Numbered from the stretch's first letter, positions 7,493 to 16,470 are shown. The stretch: DNA of 44,419 nt from an uncultured Cellvibrionales bacterium (GCA_913019905.1 CAJVZD010000040.1:1-44419); one strand, 5' to 3'. A program made the numbers and translations. The notes: generated by a model from the sequence alone, not told the origin.

Positions 7493-9775
7493 TTAGAATT
7501 CGTATGACAAGCTGGCCGTTACCGTTCTTGGAGCACCATAAAAAGCCAGCTCTCCAGAACCCAGGTTATAACCACCGGTTTTATAAGAGGTGTCGTCGAT
7601 GTTTTTCACATAAAAACTGGCCGTCCAGTTCTCATCGGCAGAGTACCAATTAACCGTGGCATCCCACAGGGTATAAGACTCATCCTGGTCACAGCTGCAT
7701 GTGACATTGTTGAAGTTTCTGCTGGCATCGCGGTAAGAAATTGCGCTGTTCAACATCAAGCTTCCTGCATTACCCAAATTGATTTCATAGTTAACACCGA
7801 ATTGACCGGTCCAATCGGGTGAGTTCAACATCTCCCAGCTGTTAGATACATCAACACCACCGGAAATAACTTCTACCAGCTGCGCATCCATATGGCCGAT
7901 AGAAAGTGTCGTGCTGAAGGCATCGGTGAATTGGGCAATGATTTCCAGTTCAGCGCCTTTAATCTCCGCAGTCCCGGCGTTTACCACATCGGACGAAAAG
8001 AAAATTGGCGCAGGCTGAATAGACTGAACTGTCAACTGCATATCGGTGTAATCCATATCAAACACCGTAAAGTTCAGGCGCAGACTATCATCTAACAGCT
8101 GGGATTTAATTCCTGCTTCCCAGGTTTCAACGGTTTCTGGATCATAACCCTCGGCCACTCTGGGATTGACGTCGGCGCTACCGCGCATATCAAAGCCGCC
8201 GGACTTGAAACCTTCCGCGTAGCTAACATAAAGCATTATGTCTTCACTCATTTGCCAATCCACTTTGATAGATGGACTGACCTGACTCCAATCCTCGTCA
8301 GCTTGTTGATCATTGATATCAGTGATTACAGCTAACAAGGTATCATCCGCAGGATCGCCATAGGTAAACCCACTGCCCTGATTCGTTGAATAGGGAAACG
8401 AGTTTGTTGAGCTATACAAAAAGCGCTGGATGTTTGAATTCTTCTCGTCGCGGGTGGTGCGAACACCAGTCGTCAGCGTGACAGTATCGGTCAAATCATA
8501 ACTCGCGTTTAAATAAGCCGACATACTTTCAGTGTCGACATCGCCACCAATACCCAGATCGGTATGCGTACCGTCCATGGGGCTACCGCCGTTCAATACC
8601 ACATCAAAAGCGCCGGCCGAATTACCTTCAAAATAATAAAGCCCACCCACTAACGCCAAACGTTCTGTGGTGAAATTCACCTGGAATTCATGTGATTGTT
8701 GTTCGTCAGAATAAGAAGCCGGGACATCAAAAGCATCCAGCGGAGTCGATTCAAAATCGATAAACTGTTGCGTCTCGCCTTCACGGTCAGCATAAACATA
8801 TTTCAAGGACACTTGATCATTCACATCATACTGAGCAGTAAATGAGAATCCTTGATTTTCAACATTCTGTTTGTGAGTCGTACCGCAAGCGCCGTCGTAC
8901 GGATCGCCAGAAGCTAAAAACAACTCTCCGGTAGCAGGGTGAGTCAGTGTTGTTTGGTTAGACTGTGTACCACAGACCTGGTTTGACTCATCATCAGTTT
9001 TGTCAGCAGACAAGCGGAAAAATAGCTTGTCCGTGGGTGTATATTCCACGCTGATACGCGCAACAGATACGTCCTTATTGTAGTTTTCCTCACTACCACT
9101 AAACGTTCCCGTCGCAAGATCGTAGCCAGTTTTTACTTTGCCATACCCATCGCGCTCCATCTTGGAAACGGCTGCACCGATATACAACTTGTCCTCGATA
9201 ACAGGCAACTGACCTGTAATTGTCGCTTCCTGCTGGCCGTCGGTTCCAAATGCCAGAGTGGTCTTTACCGTGGATTCACCCGTCATTTTCCGAGTGATAT
9301 ATTTTATTGCACCGCCGACAGTATTTTTGCCGTACAAGGTTCCCTGCGGCCCGCGCAATACTTCGATACGCTCTACGTCAAAAACATCCATAACCGCAGC
9401 TTGTGGACGCGCATAATAAACATCATCTACATAAACACCCACACCGGGCTCAAAACCCCACAAAGGATCCTGTTGGCCGACACCGCGAATATAAGCCGTC
9501 AATGTAGAGTTTGTTGCACGACTGGCACGCATTTGAGTATTGGGTGAGCTTTTCTCAAGATCAATGACCGACCTGATTCCTTTGTTTTCCAGCTCCATCG
9601 CATTATACGAAGTGATTGAGACTGGTACTTCCTGCAGATTTTGTTCGCGCTTTTGCGCAGTAACAACAACTTCTTCCAGAGCAGCCGCCTCAGCTAACGT
9701 TGAGGCTAGTCCTGCTGCACAAATCATTGCGACGGCCGTTGAGAGCCGCTTTTTGGCGATAATTTTATTAGTCAT
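7493..9775 (-). CDS. TonB-dependent outer-membrane receptor
   Basis: 760 residues. Signal peptide to about residue 31 (AAGLASTLAEA), then the TonB-box-like EEVVVTAQKREQNLQ. The plug domain (~48-165) contains SITSYNAMELENKGIRSVID, YIRGVGQQDP and VLRGPQGTLYGKNTVGGAI. A 22-strand barrel ends in the outer-membrane signature TASLSYEF with terminal Phe. This is the branch of small-molecule receptors expanded in marine gammaproteobacteria and sphingomonads, usually linked to aromatic or terpenoid uptake rather than to iron alone. AGG precedes the ATG by about 6 bases. Two 16-bp palindromes at 9913-9928 and 9945-9960 in its upstream region match one in front of the symporter gene, so TetR control is likely. 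Confidence 0.95.
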   Translation of the reverse strand: MTNKIIAKKRLSTAVAMICAAGLASTLAEAAALEEVVVTAQKREQNLQEVPVSITSYNAMELENKGIRSVIDLEKSSPNTQMRASRATNSTLTAYIRGVGQQDPLWGFEPGVGVYVDDVYYARPQAAVMDVFDVERIEVLRGPQGTLYGKNTVGGAIKYITRKMTGESTVKTTLAFGTDGQQEATITGQLPVIEDKLYIGAAVSKMERDGYGKVKTGYDLATGTFSGSEENYNKDVSVARISVEYTPTDKLFFRLSADKTDDESNQVCGTQSNQTTLTHPATGELFLASGDPYDGACGTTHKQNVENQGFSFTAQYDVNDQVSLKYVYADREGETQQFIDFESTPLDAFDVPASYSDEQQSHEFQVNFTTERLALVGGLYYFEGNSAGAFDVVLNGGSPMDGTHTDLGIGGDVDTESMSAYLNASYDLTDTVTLTTGVRTTRDEKNSNIQRFLYSSTNSFPYSTNQGSGFTYGDPADDTLLAVITDINDQQADEDWSQVSPSIKVDWQMSEDIMLYVSYAEGFKSGGFDMRGSADVNPRVAEGYDPETVETWEAGIKSQLLDDSLRLNFTVFDMDYTDMQLTVQSIQPAPIFFSSDVVNAGTAEIKGAELEIIAQFTDAFSTTLSIGHMDAQLVEVISGGVDVSNSWEMLNSPDWTGQFGVNYEINLGNAGSLMLNSAISYRDASRNFNNVTCSCDQDESYTLWDATVNWYSADENWTASFYVKNIDDTSYKTGGYNLGSGELAFYGAPRTVTASLSYEF

Positions 9776-9912
9776 ATGACACCTATATTCGAGCTTATCA
9801 ATTGTAATTCACTCGCTCTGAAAACTAATAGCGAGCTATCCCCGTTTGAAATAATTGATCTATTTACCCAGGATTTTCAGGATTTAAATGAATCAACTTA
9901 TTGTCTCAAAAT

Positions 9913-9928
9913 TTCAACGACCGTTGAA
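9913..9928. promoter_or_regulatory. TetR-type operator 1 (receptor promoter)
   Basis: TTCAACGACCGTTGAA, embedded in the 20-bp palindrome ATTTCAACGACCGTTGAAAT (9911-9930). Its centre lies 32 bp (three helical turns) from that of operator 2. The six-base arms TTCAAC/GTTGAA are the same in all three copies in this locus. Confidence 0.65.
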
Positions 9929-9944
9929 ATTAAATCCGAAGATA

Positions 9945-9960
9945 TTCAACAAGCGTTGAA
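9945..9960. promoter_or_regulatory. TetR-type operator 2 (receptor promoter)
   Basis: TTCAACAAGCGTTGAA, identical in all 16 bases to the copy at 11479-11494. It lies 170-185 bases upstream of the receptor start and just beyond the 3' end of the symporter gene. Confidence 0.65.
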
Positions 9961-9985
9961 ATGTCAAGTGATGAATGCCAACTTC

Positions 9986-11434
9986 TTACAAGGTTTGTTG
10001 TTGTCGTCCCATAAGTAGCCGCGAAAGTAGCAGACCGCAACAAGAAAAAACTGCTGAAATAACAATGGCATAGCTTGCTGATACAGCAGGATTAACCACG
10101 CCGCCAAAAAGATTCAAATAAAAGTGACTAGCCAGCCCCAACACCGCTGAACCGGCGATAACCCATAGGGGTAAATAACCCCGTATCAGCACGCCAAATA
10201 ACAGGGGGACCATTGATGCAGCAGCCAAACCATAAACGCCCTTCTGCGCAAAGAGCCCAATCAGCGGTGGCGGATTCCAGGCTAGCATCAAACCAATTGC
10301 ACCGACCGCCACCAACACCCCGCGCGACCACGCCAGACCTTTCTGTTTATCACCGGTCAACGGCGCGACAATATCATTGACCACCATGGCGGACAGCGAC
10401 ACGAGGATACCATCGAGAGTGCTCATCCCGGCGGCAAGCAACGTTATGAAAATAAATGTCAGAGTTAGCTCACCCGCTGCTGAACCGCCAAACTCAAACA
10501 ACAAGTACTCTCTCACCACCGTATCCTGGGCCGGGATTTCCAAGCCTGCCAAGCGGGAGTAAAAACCGACCATCAGGATTAAAGTAAAAAATGTGCCCAC
10601 CACCACCGTGGTACCGATAAACTTTCCAATATCCGCTTCACTGCGAAGATAAAGCACCTTACTCAATATGTGAGGCTGTAACATCAACGCAAAGGTGATG
10701 ATAAAACCACTTCCAAACACCGAAAAGAAGCTGTAATAAAGCTCACTATCGCTGTTGTAGGCGGCGGCATAGGAGTCGCTGATGCCGCGCAAGGATTCGA
10801 AAAACCCACCGTCAAAATATTTGAAGCCTTGTACAAACAACAGTAGCGTTACCAGAATCATCATTACACCCTGCAATGTATTGGTATAAGCATGTGCGTA
10901 GGTCCCCCCCATCAACACATAGGAAAATACAAAGAGTAAAACCACGATTAGAGCCGTTTTTTGCTCAATCGGGAATATCCCGGTCATCAATAAACTGCAG
11001 CCAACCAGGATCAAAACGACAAAGGTGATCGATAACAAGTTAATAACGGCAAAAAATAAACTGAAGCCTCTATTTTGGTATCGATGATAGATCCAGTCGG
11101 GAATAGTCAGAGCTTGCTTTTCTTCTCCCAAGCGTAGGAAGCCACGCGTAAGCACCAGAAAGGCTGTGAGAATTCCGAGGGACCCTGCTACACCGAAGTG
11201 TAAATAGGCAGAAAAACCATGGACGTAGATAAAGCCCGGATTGATCACAAAGGTAGCAGTTGAGGCAATCGATGCCGCCAGCGTAATGCCAATAACATAA
11301 GGACTCATGTCCTTGTTGCCAATGGAGAAACCACTGATATCCTTGGTTCGGCGCATCCCCACCCATGACAGCCAATAGACCAACACTATGTAGCTTCCAG
11401 TTAGCACATACTTAAATATTTCCGCCGTCATCAT
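9986..11434 (-). CDS. Sodium:solute symporter (SSS family)
   Basis: 482 residues with about thirteen hydrophobic segments. The N-terminus (VLVYWLSWVGMRRTKDISGF then GNKDMSPYVIGITLAASIAS) and the TLLAAGMSTLDGILVSLSAM segment are the conserved TM1-2 and TM8 regions of the SSS family, whose members couple import of organic anions, sugars or amino acids to sodium. GGAG lies 7 bases before the first ATG. It probably moves the substrate across the inner membrane after the TonB receptor has taken it through the outer membrane. One palindromic operator at 11479-11494 lies 45 bases before its start, in the intergenic region shared with the divergent tetR gene. Confidence 0.9.
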   Translation of the reverse strand: MMTAEIFKYVLTGSYIVLVYWLSWVGMRRTKDISGFSIGNKDMSPYVIGITLAASIASTATFVINPGFIYVHGFSAYLHFGVAGSLGILTAFLVLTRGFLRLGEEKQALTIPDWIYHRYQNRGFSLFFAVINLLSITFVVLILVGCSLLMTGIFPIEQKTALIVVLLFVFSYVLMGGTYAHAYTNTLQGVMMILVTLLLFVQGFKYFDGGFFESLRGISDSYAAAYNSDSELYYSFFSVFGSGFIITFALMLQPHILSKVLYLRSEADIGKFIGTTVVVGTFFTLILMVGFYSRLAGLEIPAQDTVVREYLLFEFGGSAAGELTLTFIFITLLAAGMSTLDGILVSLSAMVVNDIVAPLTGDKQKGLAWSRGVLVAVGAIGLMLAWNPPPLIGLFAQKGVYGLAAASMVPLLFGVLIRGYLPLWVIAGSAVLGLASHFYLNLFGGVVNPAVSASYAIVISAVFSCCGLLLSRLLMGRQQQTL

Positions 11435-11478
11435 GTAATACTCCGCACTTGAATTTGAACTTTTGATGAGGCACTATA

Positions 11479-11494
11479 TTCAACAAGCGTTGAA
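11479..11494. promoter_or_regulatory. TetR-type operator 3 (symporter/tetR divergent promoter)
   Basis: TTCAACAAGCGTTGAA, identical to 9945-9960. It sits between the divergent symporter and tetR genes, 45 and 101 bases from their starts, a usual place for autoregulation by a TetR repressor. Confidence 0.7.
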
Positions 11495-11594
11495 TACGCA
11501 ACTTGTGAACTTATCGCGTTCGCTTTTTAGCCCAAGAAAAGCTATATAGTTAGCCCAGTAGTCATCTCGTGAAAAACCAAGTTTTGGAGTAGGC

Positions 11595-12239
11595 ATGAAA
11601 AATAAAGGCAAAGGCGAAAAGAGCGAGCGTATCCTGGATACCGCTGAAGAATTATTTGCTCTACATGGCTATGACGGGGTAACCATGCGCCAAATTTCCA
11701 CTGGTGCCGATGTGGACGTTGCCCTTGCCAATTATCACTTTGGTAAGAAGCTGGATCTTTTCTATGCGGTATTCAATCGCAGAGCAGACCTGCTAGGCGC
11801 CACTCGACGTGAGTTATTACTGGCAAATCAGCAGAAAGCCGGGGATAAGCCCCAAACCCTGGAGCAGATTATCGAGGCCTTCTTATTACCACTAAAATTC
11901 GCCCAGGAAACAGGTGACCCCGGCTGGAAAAACTATATGGCATTGCTGGCCTACGTGATGACCTCTCCCATCTGGAATAAAAGAATGATGACTGATAATT
12001 TCGATAAGCGTGTCGGTGAATTTATTGAAGCGCTCAAATTAGCCCTGCCCAAGGCTAAAGAGGAAGATATTCACTGGTGTTATCACTACGTCTCTGGCGC
12101 ACTAGCGTTAACGCTAGCCCAGACCGGTCGTATCGATAGATTATCTGGTGGCAAGTGTTTGTCTTCAGATTTCGACGCCGCCTATACGCGGATGATTCCT
12201 TTTGTTGCCGCTGGATTTAGAGAAGTGTGTGGTAAGTAA
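11595..12239 (+). CDS. TetR/AcrR-family transcriptional regulator
   Basis: 214 residues. The N-terminal helix-turn-helix (residues ~10-55) reads RILDTAEELFALHGYDGVTM, RQISTGADVDVALANYHFG and KKLDLFYAVF, the standard TetR DNA-binding domain. The C-terminal ligand-binding domain (residues 80-214) is all-helical and of the CecR/DUF1956-like type (WKNYMALLAYV, HWCYHYVSGAL). GGAG lies 5 bases before the ATG. It is divergent from the symporter and 42 bases upstream of the SDR, so the two plus-strand genes are probably co-transcribed. Inferred target: the palindrome TTCAAC-N4-GTTGAA, found three times in this locus. The ligand is probably the imported compound or a CoA derivative of it. Confidence 0.92.
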   Translation: MKNKGKGEKSERILDTAEELFALHGYDGVTMRQISTGADVDVALANYHFGKKLDLFYAVFNRRADLLGATRRELLLANQQKAGDKPQTLEQIIEAFLLPLKFAQETGDPGWKNYMALLAYVMTSPIWNKRMMTDNFDKRVGEFIEALKLALPKAKEEDIHWCYHYVSGALALTLAQTGRIDRLSGGKCLSSDFDAAYTRMIPFVAAGFREVCGK

Positions 12240-12281
12240 GTACCAACTTTTAAACGAGTAAATAAAATCGAGGTTTCGAAC

Positions 12282-13055
12282 ATGCAGGAAAAAACGGCTC
12301 TAATTACTGGCGCTGCGAGTGGTATCGGCTTGGCAATAGGGACAGACCTGGCTGAACAAGGTTACACGGTGTTCTTGAGCGACAGCAATTTTTCTGCGGC
12401 ACAGACCGTCACCGATGAACTTAGTCAACGGAGCCTGAAAGCATTCGCTCAAAAACTCGACGTAACCAGTGAAGCTGATATCGCCAGCTCGATAGAATCC
12501 ATTACCGCAAAAACTGGACAGATCGACGTTCTGGTCAACAACGCGGGTATACAGCATGTCTCCAAACTGGAGGATTTTCCGGTTGACCGTTGGAAGTTAC
12601 TCAATGACATATTACTGGTTGGTCCCGCCATGCTAACCCGTGCCGTCTTGCCCATGATGCGCGCCCAGAACTTCGGTCGCATCGTCAATATCGGCTCTAT
12701 ACACAGCCTGGTAGCCTCACCCCATAAAAGTGCCTATGTAGCGGCAAAACATGGCTTGCTAGGATTTTCTAAAGTAGTCGCCCTTGAAACTGCGGACCAG
12801 GACATTACCATTAATACCATCTGCCCCTCTTACGTAAATACCCCTTTAGTAGAAATGCAAATAGCCAACCAAGCTAAAGAAAACGGTATTTCCGCAGAGG
12901 AGGTTATCAACAACATCATGTTGGAACCAATGCCCAAAAAAAGCTTTATCGAAATGGACGAACTGACGGGAGCGGTGGGCTATCTCATTAGCAAGGCAGC
13001 TAGAAATATGACTGGGCAAAAGATCGTGTTGGATGGTGGCTGGACCGCCCGCTAG
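12282..13055 (+). CDS. Short-chain dehydrogenase, 3-hydroxybutyrate dehydrogenase-like
   Basis: 257 residues. The NAD-binding TGAASGIG is at 9-16 and NNAG at 86-89. The catalytic Ser139, Tyr152 and Lys156 lie in IGSIHSLVASPHKSAYVAAK. The NNAGIQHVSKLEDFPVDRW segment and the VDGGW-like end (LDGGWTAR) are characteristic of D-3-hydroxybutyrate dehydrogenases, which oxidise 3-hydroxybutyrate to acetoacetate. At the position of the usual catalytic Asn (seven residues after Trp104) there is Leu111, so activity or substrate may differ. GAGG lies 8 bases before the ATG. Together with the hydrolase it suggests breakdown of an ester or hydroxyacid substrate. Confidence 0.88.
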   Translation: MQEKTALITGAASGIGLAIGTDLAEQGYTVFLSDSNFSAAQTVTDELSQRSLKAFAQKLDVTSEADIASSIESITAKTGQIDVLVNNAGIQHVSKLEDFPVDRWKLLNDILLVGPAMLTRAVLPMMRAQNFGRIVNIGSIHSLVASPHKSAYVAAKHGLLGFSKVVALETADQDITINTICPSYVNTPLVEMQIANQAKENGISAEEVINNIMLEPMPKKSFIEMDELTGAVGYLISKAARNMTGQKIVLDGGWTAR

Positions 13056-13079
13056 TCCGCAGCAAAATAAACAGTAATA

Positions 13080-13304
13080 TTCTGGAGGTCATTGGCTTGC
13101 TGATTTGGACGGACGCGTTTGCCATGGAATCCGTGGCCGACATTGGGAAGCTCACCTTCTTACAAAAAATAGAGAAAGCGGGAGAGAGAGACAGCGTTTG
13201 CAATGTCAGTTTGTGAAAATACAGCAGACACGCGAACTACTTTGCTGAGTGGATGGTGTGGAACGGAGTGGTCATTGCGGGGCCTGGGATATAGAACAGT
13301 CTGG
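13080..13304 (+). pseudogene. DUF1295-type gene fragment 1
   Basis: Nucleotide-level relic of the gene at 36236-36748. 13080-13292 follows 36337-36534 closely (AATCCGTGGCCGAC, CTTACAAAAAAT, TTTGCTGAGTGGATGGT). It then jumps to the last ~18 bases of the gene (GGGGCCTGGGATATAG against GGGGCCTAAGAGGTAG). There is an internal deletion of about 200 bases, and no open frame remains. Confidence 0.7.
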
Positions 13305-13346
13305 GGACGCCAACGGGTAAGAACCAAGCCTCGCTCTTACACACAT

Positions 13347-13480
13347 TTCTGGCACAACTTCCAAATTTTTCGTTGACTCCCTTCGACTCTCCTCCACATT
13401 GACAGCGTGTGCACTCCGGGGAGACTTTTGGGGCTCAGGGTGATCGATGGCCGAGTGCTCCGAGGTGCAGTTGTGGAGGA
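13347..13480 (+). repeat. Dispersed repeat R2, copy 2
   Basis: Contains CAACTTCCAAATTTTTCG, TTGACTCCCTTCGACTCTCC, GTGTGCACTCCGGGGAGAC and GCAGTTGTGGAGG, shared in order with the copy at 5298-5440. It follows a DUF1295 relic directly. Confidence 0.6.
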
Positions 13481-13534
13481 GCTTGCGTGAGCAGCTGTGA
13501 GCAGAGCCCGATGGCTTCTCGGCTGACAGTGAAA

Positions 13535-13858
13535 TTATCGCTCAGTGACGGTGTCGGAAAGTTTTTGCATCATTGTTTCAAATGATTCGCCTGGCTTGTG
13601 TTTTTTTCGTAAATCATATTCACACCAAACCCAACCATCGTGTTGGTCCTCAGGGAGCTTAGTTGGTGGTGGCGCCGGAACATCAGTTAAGTAGCTCCAC
13701 TTGGGTGAGTTCTGCCCCATCGCATCCTCGCCGCCTCCGCTCCAAAATATTTCTAGTATGGTAGTTTCTAATCCCGATAAGTGTTTAGCCGATGGGTGAG
13801 GTGGTTGAAGAATAGCAATTTCTCCAATGCTGAAATAGGCAGATCGAGGTTCGTTCAT
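13535..13858 (-). CDS. Hypothetical protein, 107 aa
   Basis: Not recognised. The sequence is compact and protein-like (YFSIGEIAILQPPHPSAKHL, IFWSGGGEDAMG, WSYLTDVPAPPP, DGWVWCEYDLRKKHKPGESF). The IGEIAILQ and WVWCEYDLRKKH stretches suggest a small soluble beta-rich domain. It has no signal peptide and no membrane segment. It is isolated between two complementary DUF1295 gene relics and next to an R2 repeat, so it may be cargo of an insertion. The ribosome site is weak. Confidence 0.5.
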   Translation of the reverse strand: MNEPRSAYFSIGEIAILQPPHPSAKHLSGLETTILEIFWSGGGEDAMGQNSPKWSYLTDVPAPPPTKLPEDQHDGWVWCEYDLRKKHKPGESFETMMQKLSDTVTER

Positions 13859-14045
13859 GAGTTTATTTTCAAGTATTTAACCCAACACTTCTGACAAAAA
13901 GAGTCTTAAGGTGTTTGGGCAAAGTTAGGATATCAACATAAAAACTTCTGCTCATAGTACATTATAATTGTCTTTATCTCGACGTCTTAAATTAACTAGA
14001 GTCGGAGCCTACCCCAAAATTATTAAGAGTACATTTAGCGCTGGG

Positions 14046-14275
14046 ATGAAACACTTTCGTGGCTTGCGCTGCATGAATTGGAGTCTTTGGTTATCTCGAT
14101 GTTACTTGAAGCCGAACTCTTGCTTGCCTCTTGGACGATGTACTGCACGCTCGTGTACCATACCGGCGCGGTAGCCTCGGAACATTATTCTGGGCAAAAA
14201 GGCCTGGGTATATAGCTTATCAGGAGACGGCTAATAGATTCTTTCCAGGGCGGCCTGGAGATAAAGCTGAGTACA
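14046..14275 (+). pseudogene. DUF1295-type gene fragment 2
   Basis: Relic of the 3' half of the DUF1295 gene. It aligns to 36535-36748 (CTTGCCTCTTGGACGATGTA, CTCGTGTACCATACCGGCGC, AGCTTATCAGGAGACGGCTA). It covers just the part that fragment 1 lacks. No open frame survives. Repeat R1 follows directly. Confidence 0.7.
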
Positions 14276-14277
14276 AG

Positions 14278-14340
14278 CGGAATAAACGCTCCGCCCGCAC
14301 TCAACCTTGTCTAACAACAGCTTACTGGCTCTCGCCGTGT
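14278..14340 (+). repeat. Dispersed repeat R1, copy 1
   Basis: Consensus blocks: GGAATAAACGCYCC, then CRCTCAACCTTGTCTA, then ARAACAG and CTARTGGC. It follows DUF1295 fragment 2. Other copies are at 15912, 16698, 28344, 32698, 33904 and 36898. Confidence 0.6.
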
Positions 14341-14417
14341 AGGAACCCGCCAACGTCATTCAGACTCTAAATAAAGAACTAAAGACGACCGGCTATCGTC
14401 GTTGATCTCACCGCGAA

Positions 14418-15830
14418 TCAATCTTGGCCAGGCATCCAATTGCCATGAAAACCATAGGGTACTCGATGATCCAGATAAGCTTTAGCCAACGGACCCTGCG
14501 ACGGATTTTGAGCATCAAGAATCAGGAGATGTGATTTATCGGTAGTGCCATCGTAGACGTTCGACAAAAGATAACCCTCCCCTTCTTCAGCCGACGCTGA
14601 TTTAGGGACAAATATGGCTTCTGACGTTCCCATATGAGGGCTCATTTCAAAGGTATCCCGCTGCCCTGTCTGATGATCAAATCTAGCGATATTACTAAAT
14701 GTTCCGGCCTCTGATTTCGCACGACCGTTACATAACATATATCCGAATCGATAATTCAGCCCGGCGTTACGTTCATCCAAGCGACCGAACTCGCAGGTGA
14801 CATCATCCAGAGTCTGCACTTTGTAATCGTCGGTATTTTTACTCAGATCAAAGGTCCAGCGATTAAGCTTAGCATCCATTTTTGCAGGGTCGCCAGGGGA
14901 ACCATCGGTATTAGGAAATAATGGAGCTTGACCATATTCCGAAACATCGCAAGTAATGATATCGCCATTGTTGAACGCGTTCATAGGATGGAAAACGAAA
15001 CTCGCATCATTCTTGAACCAACGAATGTCTTCGACGCTACCACCCCGTCGCATAACGCCAATCTGATTCCCTTTTTCAGGCTCCCAGGCAAAGGCAGGTT
15101 TACCCGCCATTGCGCGGTCAAGTGAGGCAGTTAATGGCATGATCGGAAAAAGCACAAAATCACGCGTAACCATAAAGTCATGCACCATGGCAGCATAAGG
15201 TGCGTCAAAAAATTGCGAGTCGATTAATACACCTTCTTTATTAACGACATGGTAGGACATTCTATTCGACAATATACCTTCTGCACTGTAACCAAAGAAA
15301 ATCATCTCTCCATTCTCTGGATCAATCTTTGGGTGTGCAGTCATGGGACCCACTAATTTTTTATCAAACGTCCAGGCTCCTCTGGATTCCAACGTCACCG
15401 GGTCCAGTTCAAAAGGTGCGTGAGCCTCTTCGAGCGCTAATAGCTTGCCGCCATGCCAAACAATATTTGTATTGGCTACGCCATTGGTTTCCAATCCGGC
15501 GACCGAGGGATCAGAGTCCATAGGATTCAGCGCACTGAATAAACTACGCCCTGCCTTCCTCTCTACATCAAACTTGACGGTCTTGGCATAACGATTCTTA
15601 TAAGAAACCTTGCCATTTTCGATATGAAAAGCGTGCACCATACCGTCGCCAGCAAACCAGTGATGGTCACCTTTCGGAGCAAACTGGGGATTGGGGCCAT
15701 TACGGAAAAAGGTACCGTACAAGTCTTGTGGGATCTCTCCTTCAACAATCAGGTCATTCGCATCACATTCCATATGAATGGGTGCAAAACCACCGTCCAG
15801 ATTAGGGTGATTAGGAAAAGCTTGTGCCAT
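14418..15830 (-). CDS. Carotenoid oxygenase family protein
   Basis: 470 residues, normal for the family. Carotenoid cleavage oxygenases hold one iron in a seven-bladed propeller through four His. The matching residues here are His166 (MTAHPK), His217 (MVHDFMVT), His281 (FVFHPMNAF) and His462 (GFHGNW). FFRNGPNP and HHWFAGDGMVHAF are the usual N-terminal signatures. Bacterial members cleave apocarotenoids or stilbenes such as lignostilbene; the substrate is not deducible here. GGAGG lies just before the ATG. There is no signal peptide, so it is cytoplasmic. It is the only intact gene in a repeat-rich stretch. Confidence 0.92.
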   Translation of the reverse strand: MAQAFPNHPNLDGGFAPIHMECDANDLIVEGEIPQDLYGTFFRNGPNPQFAPKGDHHWFAGDGMVHAFHIENGKVSYKNRYAKTVKFDVERKAGRSLFSALNPMDSDPSVAGLETNGVANTNIVWHGGKLLALEEAHAPFELDPVTLESRGAWTFDKKLVGPMTAHPKIDPENGEMIFFGYSAEGILSNRMSYHVVNKEGVLIDSQFFDAPYAAMVHDFMVTRDFVLFPIMPLTASLDRAMAGKPAFAWEPEKGNQIGVMRRGGSVEDIRWFKNDASFVFHPMNAFNNGDIITCDVSEYGQAPLFPNTDGSPGDPAKMDAKLNRWTFDLSKNTDDYKVQTLDDVTCEFGRLDERNAGLNYRFGYMLCNGRAKSEAGTFSNIARFDHQTGQRDTFEMSPHMGTSEAIFVPKSASAEEGEGYLLSNVYDGTTDKSHLLILDAQNPSQGPLAKAYLDHRVPYGFHGNWMPGQD

Positions 15831-15911
15831 GTCGCCTCCGTCTTCTCAGTTAATAAAAACAATTAGTATAATTAGAATACTGGTTCTACCCATAACTCAT
15901 TGGAATGATAA

Positions 15912-15975
15912 GCGGGATAAACGCACCACTCACATCCAACATAGACCAAATAACAAACTAATGACAATCGATTAT
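15912..15975 (+). repeat. Dispersed repeat R1, copy 2
   Basis: GCGGGATAAACGCACC, then ATCCAACATAGACCAAATAA and CAAACTAATGACAATCG. It lies about 80 bases upstream of the carotenoid oxygenase start. R2 copy 3 begins some 30 bases further on. Confidence 0.5.
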
Positions 15976-16007
15976 TGTTTTTGAACTCGCCGCACCGTTC
16001 AGACGCA

Positions 16008-16079
16008 ACTTCCCAATTCTTCACTGGCTCTTCGACATTCCTCCAGATTGCCTGCCGGTGCACTGCGGGGAAACTCATG
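16008..16079 (+). repeat. Dispersed repeat R2, copy 3
   Basis: CAACTTCCCAATTCTTCACT, TCTTCGACATTCCTCCAGAT and GGTGCACTGCGGGGAAAC follow the order of the other R2 copies. It abuts and slightly overlaps the 3' end of the GGDEF fragment. Confidence 0.5.
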
Positions 16080-16470
16080 GGCCAAAACTTGACGCATCAG
16101 CGGCTGGTGGACTGATAACTGACTTGGATATTTCGGTAGCGACGACCTGATTTCGACCGTTTTCTTTGGCAATATAGAGGTTTTTATCAGCAGTTTCGAA
16201 AAGTGCTTCATATGAAGAAGACGGCATGAATAGTTCGGAAACGCCGATACTTGTAGTGACCTTAATTGTGTTGCTTTTCCACAGTACAGGGCAGTCGGAA
16301 ATGGAGGCTCGGACGCGCTCCAAGGAGGGCAGAGCATCTTCGATAGTGGTATTCGGCATTACGATGACCATCTCCTCACCTCCAAACCGACACAATATAT
16401 CTTGCGCCCGCACAGATCCGCTCAAAACGGTAGCTACGTGTTTCAACACCATGTCCCCGCAATCACAAAT
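16075..16470 (-). pseudogene. Diguanylate cyclase (GGDEF) domain, N-terminally truncated
   Basis: About 130 codons. The frame starts within the GGDEF domain at CDCGDMVLKHVATVL. It contains the active-site loop RFGGEEMVIVMP (GGEEM in place of GGDEF/GGEEF) and the conserved KVTTSIGVSE and ADKNLYIAKENGRN. The first third of the domain, including the metal-binding D-x-D-x-F region, is gone. At about 16470 the coding sequence is replaced by a DUF1295 repeat relic. Not functional as a cyclase; the R2 copy overlaps its 3' end. Confidence 0.75.

Noticed and set aside
9776..10018. Plus-strand frame of 80 codons
   Set aside because: Lies in the receptor promoter region and overlaps the two operator palindromes. 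No family resemblance and no ribosome site.
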